10,006 nucleotides of DNA, taken from an uncultured Chloroflexota bacterium (GTDB lineage Bacteria > Chloroflexota > Anaerolineae > Anaerolineales > Villigracilaceae). The stretch lies in assembly GCA_903837815.1 (NCBI GenBank), contig CAILWD010000171.1:1-10006 (forward strand), given 5' to 3'. The position numbers and the translations under genes are program-made. Under the pieces are notes generated by a model. That model was given only the letters and a program-made list of their open reading frames with translations. It had not been told where the DNA came from and ran no database searches. This document shows, piece by piece, positions 1 through 6,240 of this stretch. How positions within the stretch are numbered: the first letter of the stretch is position 1; each line of letters starts with the position of its first letter.

Positions 1-1207
1 CCGGCAGCCTGCCGATTCGGTATACCTGACCATCGACCAAAACATGCAATACTATGCGCAACAAGCAATTGAATACTTCCGCGGCGCCGTCGTTGTGATG
101 GAGGTCGATACGGGACGAATCGTTGCCATGGCTTCGGGGCCAGATTTCGACCCCAACCTGTTCGACCCGGACAACCCCAACAACCTGGCGTTAAATCAAT
201 TGGTGAGCAACGGCAACCAGCCGCTCCTCAACCGCGCCACGCAGGGACAATTCCCGCTCGGATCGGCATTCAAGCCCATTACCATGTTTGCCGCCCTCGA
301 AAGCGGACTGTATCTCAAAGACACCAGCTACGACTGTCAGTACGAATTCAAGGAACTTGGCGACCGCACCCTGTACGACTGGACCTGGCAACATTGTCAG
401 GATCGCGTTGCCGTTGGCGACTTCTGCGACACGTCAGACAGCATTCCCTCCGGCCTGCTTACCTTGCAGGAAGGGTTGATGCGCTCCTGCAATCCATATT
501 TCTGGCATATCGGTCTCGACCTGTTCAACTTCGACCGCCAGACCGACATTGCGAAGATGGCTCGTTCCTTCGGGCTTGGTGTTCCCACCGGCATCGAAGT
601 GGAGGAGGTCAGCGGGCAAATCACAGACCCGGCCACCGATGTAGACGCGGTCAATCAGGCAATCGGCCAGGGCGATATGCAAGTCACCCCGCTTCAGGTG
701 GCGCGATTCATGGCAGCCATCGCCAATGGCGGAACCCTCTACCGCCCGCAAATCATCGAAAAGATTCAACCTGTGGAAGGCGACCCGAAACTGTCTTTCC
801 GCCCCGAAGCGGCAGGCACCCTCCCCGTCCGCACTGAGAATCTGGAGGTTGTCCGCGAAGCCCTGACAATGGTGACCCAGAATCCGCGCGGTACGGCACG
901 CTTCAACCTGCGCGGAATCCAATTCGATGTGGCGGGCAAGACCGGCACAGCAGAATCCGGCAGCGGGAAATCCCACGCCTGGTTCGCAGGGTTCACACAA
1001 AACGAGGCGGATACCAGTCAACCTGACATTGCCATTGCCGTCATCGTCGAAAACATCGGCGAAGGTTCCGAATATGCGGTACCCATTTTCCGCGCGATGG
1101 TTGAAACCTATTACTACGGCACGCCACAAACCAAGCCCTGGTATGGCCCCATTGGAGACCCGCCCTACACCCCCACCCCGTTTGGAGCAGGGAACTTTGC
1201 ACAGTAA
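1..1207 (+). CDS. Class B penicillin-binding protein (PBP2-like transpeptidase), C-terminal part
   Basis: Cross-links peptidoglycan stem peptides by D,D-transpeptidation on the outer face of the cytoplasmic membrane. The reading frame is open from base 2, and the residues before the first internal Met (VYLTIDQNMQ) are the family's usual lead-in to the catalytic domain. The gene therefore starts upstream and its membrane anchor and dimerisation domain are outside the window. All three active-site motifs are present: SAFK with the nucleophilic serine (263-274), SCN (485-493) and KTGT (938-949). The IGQG...TPLQ segment (about 662-700) resembles elongation-type PBP2 (MrdA) more than FtsI, but subtype is inferred. 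Between SxxK and SxN there are extra cysteines in a segment longer than I expect for the family. The tail is Pro/Tyr-rich. The stop (TAA) lies 51 nt before rsgA on the same strand. It shows that this organism makes, or at least encodes enzymes for, peptidoglycan. Confidence 0.93.
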   Translation, partial: RQPADSVYLTIDQNMQYYAQQAIEYFRGAVVVMEVDTGRIVAMASGPDFDPNLFDPDNPNNLALNQLVSNGNQPLLNRATQGQFPLGSAFKPITMFAALESGLYLKDTSYDCQYEFKELGDRTLYDWTWQHCQDRVAVGDFCDTSDSIPSGLLTLQEGLMRSCNPYFWHIGLDLFNFDRQTDIAKMARSFGLGVPTGIEVEEVSGQITDPATDVDAVNQAIGQGDMQVTPLQVARFMAAIANGGTLYRPQIIEKIQPVEGDPKLSFRPEAAGTLPVRTENLEVVREALTMVTQNPRGTARFNLRGIQFDVAGKTGTAESGSGKSHAWFAGFTQNEADTSQPDIAIAVIVENIGEGSEYAVPIFRAMVETYYYGTPQTKPWYGPIGDPPYTPTPFGAGNFAQ

Positions 1208-1258
1208 CACGGTTTGAAGACCAAAGGCTGGAGGCTTTGAACTCCAAAAGGTAAAGGT

Positions 1259-2167
1259 TTGACGAACGAAATCAAAACTCAAGGTCTGATCGTAAAAGCC
1301 CAATCCGGTTTCTTCACAGTGGAAACCGGGGAGGGCTTTGTTATTTGCCAGTTACGCGGCAAACTGAAGCAGGGACGCGCCACCGGCGACATTGCCGCCC
1401 TCGGCGATCGGGTCTACATCACCGTCCTGACGGACGGCAGCGGGGTGATCGAAAAAGTCGAAGAGCGGAGACGAGCCATTGTCCGCCTCGACCCGCGCCC
1501 GCAGGGCGAATATCAACAAGTGTTGCTGGCAAACGCAGACCAGGCGGTCTTCGTCTTCGCCTGCGCCAACCCAAATCCCAGGTTGAAAATGCTCGACCGG
1601 TTTCTGGTCATTGCCGAAAAGCAGAAGATTCCCGCCGTGGTCATCGCCAACAAAACCGACCTCATCGAAGATGCGCGCAAAGTTTTTCAGGTATACGAGT
1701 CTCTCGGTTATCGCGTCATTTACACGTCCACGAAAACGGGCGCAGGGTTGGAAGAATTCAAATCGCAACTGACGGGCAAAGTCAGCGCGCTGGCAGGACC
1801 CAGCGGCGTGGGAAAATCCAGCCTGCTGAACGCGATCCAACCCGGGCTAGGTCTGGCTGTGAACGAGATCAGCATGGCTTTAAACAGGGGACGCCACACC
1901 ACCGTCACACGTCAATTGTTCGCACTCGAAGGCGGCGGCTACGTGGCAGACACGCCCGGCTGGAAAAGCCTTGCCTTGTGGGATACCGAACCCGAAGAAA
2001 TGGATGCCTACTTCCCCGAACTGCGCGACCTTGTGCCGCATTGCCAGTTCAGCGATTGCTCGCACAAACACGAGCCGGGCTGTGCCGTGCTGGCAGCGTT
2101 GAAGGCGGGGACAATTCATCCAGAAAGATATGATTCATATTTAAGATTGAGAGCGGGGCAGGAATAG
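1259..2167 (+). CDS. rsgA: Ribosome small-subunit-dependent GTPase A
   Basis: Cytoplasmic GTPase that acts late in 30S subunit maturation and checks the decoding centre. The 302-aa product has the full family layout: an N-terminal OB-fold (about 5-75), then a circularly permuted G domain. Its motifs run in the order G4 (NKTD, 131-134), a G5-like STKTG, the P-loop (GPSGVGKSS, 180-188), the switch segment RGRHTTVTRQ (210-219) and G3 (DTPG, 231-234). A C-terminal zinc-binding set follows: Cys262, Cys267, His269, Cys275. The permuted order is diagnostic. The start is TTG at 1259: there is an in-frame stop at 1238-1240, no ATG or GTG in between, and AAAAGG at 1246-1251 is 7 nt upstream. The first in-frame ATG is far inside the domain. 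It probably shares a transcript with the PBP gene upstream and holB downstream. Confidence 0.97.
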   Translation: MTNEIKTQGLIVKAQSGFFTVETGEGFVICQLRGKLKQGRATGDIAALGDRVYITVLTDGSGVIEKVEERRRAIVRLDPRPQGEYQQVLLANADQAVFVFACANPNPRLKMLDRFLVIAEKQKIPAVVIANKTDLIEDARKVFQVYESLGYRVIYTSTKTGAGLEEFKSQLTGKVSALAGPSGVGKSSLLNAIQPGLGLAVNEISMALNRGRHTTVTRQLFALEGGGYVADTPGWKSLALWDTEPEEMDAYFPELRDLVPHCQFSDCSHKHEPGCAVLAALKAGTIHPERYDSYLRLRAGQE

Positions 2168-2233
2168 AGGAACGAGATACGCGTTACAAGTTGCGCACTT
2201 GACACCTGACACCTGACACCTGATACTTGCACC
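2167..2233 (+). repeat. Heptamer tandem repeat filling the rsgA-holB spacer
   Basis: Three perfect copies of GACACCT occupy 2201-2221, followed by a degenerate copy GATACTT (2222-2228). Reading back in the same 7-nt phase, the units GAGGAAC, GAGATAC, GCGTTAC, AAGTTGC and GCACTTG fill 2167-2201, so essentially the whole spacer keeps a period of seven up to the holB start codon. No Shine-Dalgarno sequence is visible before that start. This resembles the short tandemly repeated heptamers known from cyanobacteria; whether it is the same class here is inference. Confidence 0.7.
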
Positions 2234-3241
2234 ATGACTGACAACTGGAATATGCTCGGACATGAATGGGCTGTGGACATGCTCCACCAGCACGCAGCAC
2301 GCGGGGATGTTCGCCACGCCTATCTTTTTTGCGGCCCGCCCGGGCTGGGTCGGCGGACTTTGGCTTTGCGCCTCGCCCAAGCCTTGAACTGCGAGAAGCC
2401 CATCGCGGCGGGCATCCCCTGCGGCACGTGCCGCGACTGCAAACAGATCGAAGCCATGCGACATCCCGACTTGAATGTGATTGAACCAACAGACAAAGAT
2501 CTGAATCCTGACCCAAACGGTGAAATCCGCGTTCAACAGATTCGCAACTTACAAAAGGCCATCGTCTTAAAGCCCTATCAATCGAAATATCGGGTGGCAG
2601 TGTTCACTCGTTTTGAAAAAGCGAATATCAACGCCGCCAACGCCCTGCTCAAAACACTGGAAGAAGCGCCCGCGCACGCCATCCTCCTGCTGACAGCGGA
2701 TACCCCCGAACAACTCCTGCCGACTATCGTTTCGCGTTGCGAGATTTTGCGGTTGAGGCCCTTGCCCGTCGGCGCAGTCGAATCAGACCTGATCGAGCGC
2801 GGCTTGGACGAGGAACGCGCCCGCCTGCTGGCACACATCAGCGGCGGACGACCCGGCTATGCCCGCCGTCTCATGGACGATGCCACCGTCCTCGAAAAAC
2901 GCGAAGAGCGCCTGAATGATTTGCAAGCCCTGCTCCCCGCGCCGCGAGTCGAAAAATTCGCCTACGCCGAAAAACTCGCCAAAGACAAGGAGTCTATGCG
3001 GCAGGCAATTCTCGTCTGGCTCTCATACTGGCGCGATGTGCTGTTGCGCGTGGCACAGGCGGAAACCCCGCTGGTCAACGTGGATCGCAACATGGAAATC
3101 GAGTTTCTCGCGGGACGTTTGAATTTATCCGCTACCCGCCGCGTGGTCAATGACCTTGAGTCGGCGCTGGAGAGGATGGACAAAAACGTAAACGCAAGAT
3201 TGCTGGCTGAAGTGTTGTTGCTCGACCTGCCGAAGGTCTAG
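2234..3241 (+). CDS. holB: DNA polymerase III delta' subunit
   Basis: Stator subunit of the clamp loader that places the beta sliding clamp on primed DNA. The 335-aa protein shows the AAA+ clamp-loader fold. It has an N-terminal GHEWAVDMLHQH helix, a P-loop-like GPPGLGRR (34-41), a zinc-binding cysteine set (Cys53, Cys63, Cys66, Cys69), a degenerate Walker B region (about 120-131), the NALLKTLEEAP helix (136-146) and the SRC sensor motif (167-169). In the P-loop, arginine stands where an ATP-binding lysine is expected, fitting a delta' subunit that does not hydrolyse ATP; DnaX (tau/gamma) would keep the lysine. The C-terminal helical part is weakly conserved, as is usual. The ATG at 2234 is taken because the family N-terminus follows directly. 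It has no Shine-Dalgarno sequence and its leader is a heptamer repeat. ATG at 2252 is an alternative start but would trim the first helix. Confidence 0.93.
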   Translation: MTDNWNMLGHEWAVDMLHQHAARGDVRHAYLFCGPPGLGRRTLALRLAQALNCEKPIAAGIPCGTCRDCKQIEAMRHPDLNVIEPTDKDLNPDPNGEIRVQQIRNLQKAIVLKPYQSKYRVAVFTRFEKANINAANALLKTLEEAPAHAILLLTADTPEQLLPTIVSRCEILRLRPLPVGAVESDLIERGLDEERARLLAHISGGRPGYARRLMDDATVLEKREERLNDLQALLPAPRVEKFAYAEKLAKDKESMRQAILVWLSYWRDVLLRVAQAETPLVNVDRNMEIEFLAGRLNLSATRRVVNDLESALERMDKNVNARLLAEVLLLDLPKV

Positions 3242-3261
3242 CGCGAAAAACGAAGGTTGCA

Positions 3262-4179
3262 ATGGTCGATATTCAAAGGATTCAGACTTTCCTGTGTGCG
3301 GCTGAAAGTTCAAGCCTGACCGAAGCCGCCAAACAACTGCATCTCACCCAACCCGCGGTAAGTCATCAAATCAAATTGCTTGAACAGGAATTGGGAGTCA
3401 AACTTTTCACTCGCGGCAGCGGCGGGCTCAAAATGACGGAGGCGGGCGAATTATTGCTCCCCTGGGCGCGCCGCCTGCTGCACGACGTGGACGACATGAA
3501 GGATATGATGTCTTCCACTCAGGATGTTTTCGCGGGTGAACTGCGCATCATGTGCAGCACCTGCATCGGGAAATACCTCCTGCCGCAACTGGCTGCCCGA
3601 TTCTGCCGCCGCTACCCAAAGATCAAGGTTCGGATTCTGGCTTGCGGACCGGAAAGAACCGCGCTAAGGCTGTTGGAAGGCGACGCCCACCTGGGCATCG
3701 TCAGCCACGAGACAAACGACAAGGGGATAGAGTCGCAGGAATTCTTCGAGGATAAAATCGAACTGGTGATTCCCGCAAATCACCGCTGGGCGGGCAGGTC
3801 ATCCATCGAGCCGTCGGAGATCATCCGCGAGCCATTTCTCCTTCGCGAGGAGACCTCCGGCACGCGCTGGGTCATGCTGGCTGAATTGTCGAAATTCGAC
3901 ATCCGTCTGGAAGACCTGAATATTTTCATGGAGATCGGCAACGCAGAGGGGATTATGGAAGCCGTTTCGCACGGACACGGCATTTCCTTTGTGTCCGAAC
4001 TGGCCAGCAGTCACCTGCGGGAATTGGGACGTGTGGTCAGGATGCCGGTCGATGGACTTAATATAAAACGCACCATTTACATGGTGCGCAAGCGAATCAG
4101 CGCCCCTCACCGGCCCAGGGATGTTTTCTGGAGTTTCGTCCACGCCCCGGAAAACGCGGAACTCCTGCGGCGCAAATAG
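3262..4179 (+). CDS. LysR-family transcriptional regulator
   Basis: DNA-binding regulator of 305 aa, the normal LysR length. The N-terminal winged helix-turn-helix is clear (about 3-62; SLTEAAKQLHLTQPAVSHQI at 18-37 with the typical QPAVS turn). A linker helix and a two-lobed periplasmic-binding-protein-like effector domain (about 92-300) follow. The effector domain has the usual landmarks: GELRI at 92-96, EGDAHLGIV at 139-147, EETSGTR at 196-202 and EGIMEAVSHGHGISFV at 229-244. It looks like the CysL/CbbR-like branch, but the ligand cannot be read from the sequence. LysR genes often sit divergently from their target; here the gene is co-directional with holB, 20 nt behind it, so no target is suggested by position. 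AAGG at 3253-3256 is 5 nt before the ATG and serves as ribosome binding site. The stop lies 4 nt from the end of the convergent 97-aa membrane-protein gene, with no terminator between them. Confidence 0.93.
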   Translation: MVDIQRIQTFLCAAESSSLTEAAKQLHLTQPAVSHQIKLLEQELGVKLFTRGSGGLKMTEAGELLLPWARRLLHDVDDMKDMMSSTQDVFAGELRIMCSTCIGKYLLPQLAARFCRRYPKIKVRILACGPERTALRLLEGDAHLGIVSHETNDKGIESQEFFEDKIELVIPANHRWAGRSSIEPSEIIREPFLLREETSGTRWVMLAELSKFDIRLEDLNIFMEIGNAEGIMEAVSHGHGISFVSELASSHLRELGRVVRMPVDGLNIKRTIYMVRKRISAPHRPRDVFWSFVHAPENAELLRRK

Positions 4180-4183
4180 GCAA

Positions 4184-4477
4184 CTAGGATTTTTGCAGAG
4201 ATTCTTCAGCCATCAGGCAGCTGGTCATGAAGAAACTGATGATGAAACTGCAAGCCAGGCAACCGCCCCAGAAAAACGGCGTGGAACTGATGGCAATGAC
4301 GCCGGAGAGCGAAAGCGAGGGAATCAACACAATTATCAGCAACAGAATCAGCCCGACTGTCCTGGCGAGAACCGGATGCCTGCCGAAAATGCGCTGGCAA
4401 ATGGCTGAGTTTTTGTTTCGGGTCGAAAAGCCAATCAGCGCCCCGAAAAACGCTCCGAAGAATAAAGTGACTGACAT
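4184..4477 (-). CDS. Small membrane protein, unknown function (97 aa)
   Basis: I do not recognise a family. The start is fixed by a perfect AGGAGG (bases 4483-4488 read on the minus strand) 5 nt before the ATG at 4477; the frame stays open upstream to another ATG at 4549, but that one has no such signal and lies beyond the predicted promoter. The protein is mostly hydrophobic. Segment one spans about residues 3-18 (FFGAFFGALIG, glycine-rich). A short basic loop holds Cys27. A long hydrophobic stretch at about 36-64 and a third segment at about 67-88 follow, and the tail is polar (EESLQKS). Cysteines also sit at 73, 76 and 87. It appears monocistronic: a TTGACA promoter lies upstream and the mutase gene's terminator isolates it from that gene. 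It overlaps a plus-strand open frame (4227-4613) that lacks comparable start signals. The strong translation signals make a real gene likely despite the lack of a known domain. Confidence 0.72.
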   Translation of the reverse strand: MSVTLFFGAFFGALIGFSTRNKNSAICQRIFGRHPVLARTVGLILLLIIVLIPSLSLSGVIAISSTPFFWGGCLACSFIISFFMTSCLMAEESLQKS

Positions 4478-4482
4478 GGCAA

Positions 4483-4536
4483 CCTCCTGTTCGACAAGTC
4501 GCAACCTCAATTTAATAATAACCAATTGGATGTCAA
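4483..4536 (-). promoter_or_regulatory. Promoter and Shine-Dalgarno of the 97-aa membrane protein gene
   Basis: Read on the minus strand, a perfect -35 TTGACA (4531-4536) is followed after 16 nt by TAAATT (4509-4514), a 4-of-6 match to the -10 consensus that keeps its most conserved positions. A consensus AGGAGG (4483-4488) then sits 5 nt before the ATG. Transcription would start near 4500, giving a leader of roughly 25 nt. The spacer contains the palindrome CCAATTGG (4522-4529), a possible but unproven operator half-site. Confidence 0.6.
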
Positions 4537-4612
4537 TTTCCAGTGCCATGTGTCATCACCCGCAATCAGATAATTTATACCGGCGCATAAAAACAATTTA
4601 TGATGGAAAATA

Positions 4613-4640
4613 AAGACCACAGGGCTTTGCCTGTGGTCTT
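4613..4640 (-). terminator. Rho-independent terminator of the hexose-phosphate mutase gene
   Basis: A perfect 11-bp stem (AAGACCACAGG, 4613-4623, with its complement at 4630-4640) encloses a 6-nt loop. On the minus strand it is followed by TATTTT. It lies 27 nt past the stop codon of the mutase gene, the right place to end that transcript. There is no T-run on the plus-strand side, so it is directional. The rest of the spacer (4537-4612) is AT-rich and includes a 6-bp inverted repeat CATAAA/TTTATG at 4586-4602; I see no gene there. Confidence 0.82.
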
Positions 4641-4667
4641 CGTCTTGAAATCTTCGCAGCGATTTTT

Positions 4668-6128
4668 TTACACCACGCTTTCTGCAACTGTCCTTCCGTA
4701 TCCGATCAACGCCTTGACCATTTCCTGCGCGCGTCCCTCGGCGTAGACCCGCAGCACCGGCTCGGTCCCCGATGGGCGGATGAGCAGCCACGAGTCGTCG
4801 GACATGATGTATTTCACGCCGTCGCGCTGGCTGATTTCCTGCACCTTCGCGCCGCCAATCTCAGCAGGAGCCTTCTTGGTTAGAAACTCAGTCATCTCGG
4901 CTTTGGCAACGGGGCGGCTGAGGCGCATGTCTACACGCTCGTACAGGGCTGGGCCTACGTCTTCGAGCAGGTCGTTCACCATTTCATGCAGTGACTTGTT
5001 TGTCGCTGCGATGATTTCCACCAGCAACAAGCCCATGATGGGGCCGTCGCCTTCGGGGATATGCCCCTTGAACGAGATGCCACCAGATTCCTCCCCGCCG
5101 ATGAGTACGTCTTCCTTCATCATGTAATCGGCGATATGGTTGAAGCCGACGGGAGTCTCGTGCAGGGTCAAGCCGTAGCGTTTGGCGAGACGGTCGATCA
5201 TGCGGGTGGTCGAAACCGTGCGGACGACGGAACCTGTCCAACCGCGTTTTTCCACCAGATATTTGAGCGCCAGTGACATAATCTTGTGCGGGTCGACAAA
5301 GTTGCCGCGCTCGTCCATCGCGCCGATGCGGTCCGCGTCGCCATCGGTGACCACGCCGAAATTGCCCATGCCTGAACTGACAGCGCTTGCCAGCGGTCCA
5401 AGGTATTTGGCAATTGGTTCGGGGTGGACTCCGCCGAAGCCGGGGTTCATCTCGCCGCGAATTTCGGCAACTTCACAGCCCGTGCCTTGCAGGAAGGATT
5501 TAATCACGCCGCGCCCGGAGCCGTACATGGCGTCCACCACAAAACGCTGCGGGTTATCGGCGATGATGTCGGTGTTGATCAAAGTCCGCAAGTGGGTGAA
5601 GTAATCGGGAAGCGGGTTAAATTTCTGGATCAAGCCCGCGTCACGCGCCTTGTTGAAATCCATCAAGTTGGGACCGCGCGCCCGTTCCTCGTTGTCGTTG
5701 ATGTAAATTTCCACGCGGCGGCATTGTTCCGATAAAGCCGAACCGCCAAACGCGCCCTTGAGTTTCAAACCGTTATAGCGTGGGGCATTGTGCGATGCGG
5801 TAATCATTACGCCGGCAATCGCCGCATGGTTTTTGACCGCGTAGGAAATTGCGGGCGTGGGCGAATCGGACTGCGCCAGCATGACGGTGAATCCGTTGGC
5901 GGCAAGCACGCGCGCCACCTCTCCCGCGAAACGGTCAGAGAGGAAGCGGGTGTCGAAGCCAACCACGATCTTGTTTTTATCGGGGATTTTTCCGCCATTG
6001 GCGGACTTGTCCCAGTGGTCGGATGCAACCGCGTCTGCGATGGCTTGCGCCACGATACGCAAATTGTCGAAGGTGAATGTGTCTGAAATAACGGCGCGCC
6101 AGCCGTCGGTGCCAAAATGAATGGGCAT
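4668..6128 (-). CDS. Phosphoglucomutase/phosphomannomutase-family protein
   Basis: Alpha-D-phosphohexomutase: interconverts hexose 1- and 6-phosphates through a phosphoserine and a bisphosphate intermediate, supplying sugar nucleotides for the envelope, glycans or storage. The 486-aa protein has all four domain signatures: TASHN with the phosphorylated serine (110-114), the Mg-binding DGDADR (262-267), the sugar-binding GEESGG (345-350) and the phosphate-binding RPSGTEP (451-457). The N-terminus IHFGTDGWRAVI is also typical. GEESGG fits glucose/mannose-specific members; glucosamine specificity (GlmM) is less likely but cannot be excluded by eye. The start is ATG 6128, with GGAG (complement of 6136-6139) 7 nt upstream. 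The frame stays open for another 29 codons, but those codons translate the heptamer repeat and are not part of the protein. A terminator follows 27 nt after the stop. Confidence 0.93.
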   Translation of the reverse strand: MPIHFGTDGWRAVISDTFTFDNLRIVAQAIADAVASDHWDKSANGGKIPDKNKIVVGFDTRFLSDRFAGEVARVLAANGFTVMLAQSDSPTPAISYAVKNHAAIAGVMITASHNAPRYNGLKLKGAFGGSALSEQCRRVEIYINDNEERARGPNLMDFNKARDAGLIQKFNPLPDYFTHLRTLINTDIIADNPQRFVVDAMYGSGRGVIKSFLQGTGCEVAEIRGEMNPGFGGVHPEPIAKYLGPLASAVSSGMGNFGVVTDGDADRIGAMDERGNFVDPHKIMSLALKYLVEKRGWTGSVVRTVSTTRMIDRLAKRYGLTLHETPVGFNHIADYMMKEDVLIGGEESGGISFKGHIPEGDGPIMGLLLVEIIAATNKSLHEMVNDLLEDVGPALYERVDMRLSRPVAKAEMTEFLTKKAPAEIGGAKVQEISQRDGVKYIMSDDSWLLIRPSGTEPVLRVYAEGRAQEMVKALIGYGRTVAESVV

Positions 6129-6160
6129 ATGGTTTCTCCAAAGGGGGATTCTGAAAAACG

Positions 6161-6240
6161 AAGGATGAAAGATAAAGGATGAAGGATAAAGGATGAAGGA
6201 TAAAGGCTCTTTCATCTTTTATCCCTCATGCCTCATCCTT
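6161..6240. repeat. Heptamer array with a complementary arm (long imperfect hairpin)
   Basis: Six tandem 7-bp units AAGGATR (one is AAAGATA) fill 6161-6202, alternating G and A at the seventh base so that a 14-mer is also visible. The right arm (6211-6240) consists of the same motif in reverse complement, also spaced by seven (TTCATCT, TTTATCC, CTCATGC, CTCATCC). The two arms can fold into a long imperfect hairpin with a loop around 6203-6210. The array fills most of the spacer between the end of the DUF389 gene and the Shine-Dalgarno of the mutase gene. It lacks a following T-run, so it is not a standard terminator. Confidence 0.75.

Noticed and set aside
1208..1258. Possible small hairpin (TGGAG/CTCCA) in the PBP-rsgA spacer
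   Set aside because: Only five pairs and no T-run; not enough for a terminator or regulatory element.
434..1303. Long minus-strand open frame (289 codons) opposite the PBP gene
   Set aside because: Its translation has no recognisable domain, and the plus strand here encodes all PBP active-site motifs; it is a codon-bias shadow.
3245..3256. 12-mer GAAAAACGAAGG shared between the LysR leader and 6153-6164
   Set aside because: A purine-rich 12-mer near a ribosome site can recur by chance; possibly a relic of the heptamer repeats but too short to call.
4227..4613. Plus-strand open frame of 128 codons opposite the 97-aa membrane protein
   Set aside because: It has no promoter or ribosome site, no recognisable features, and crosses the mutase terminator region; the minus-strand gene has both signals.
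6129..6215. 29-residue N-terminal extension of the mutase
   Set aside because: It translates the heptamer repeat into a low-complexity Phe/Ser/Pro string; the ATG at 6128 has a ribosome site and begins the family N-terminus.
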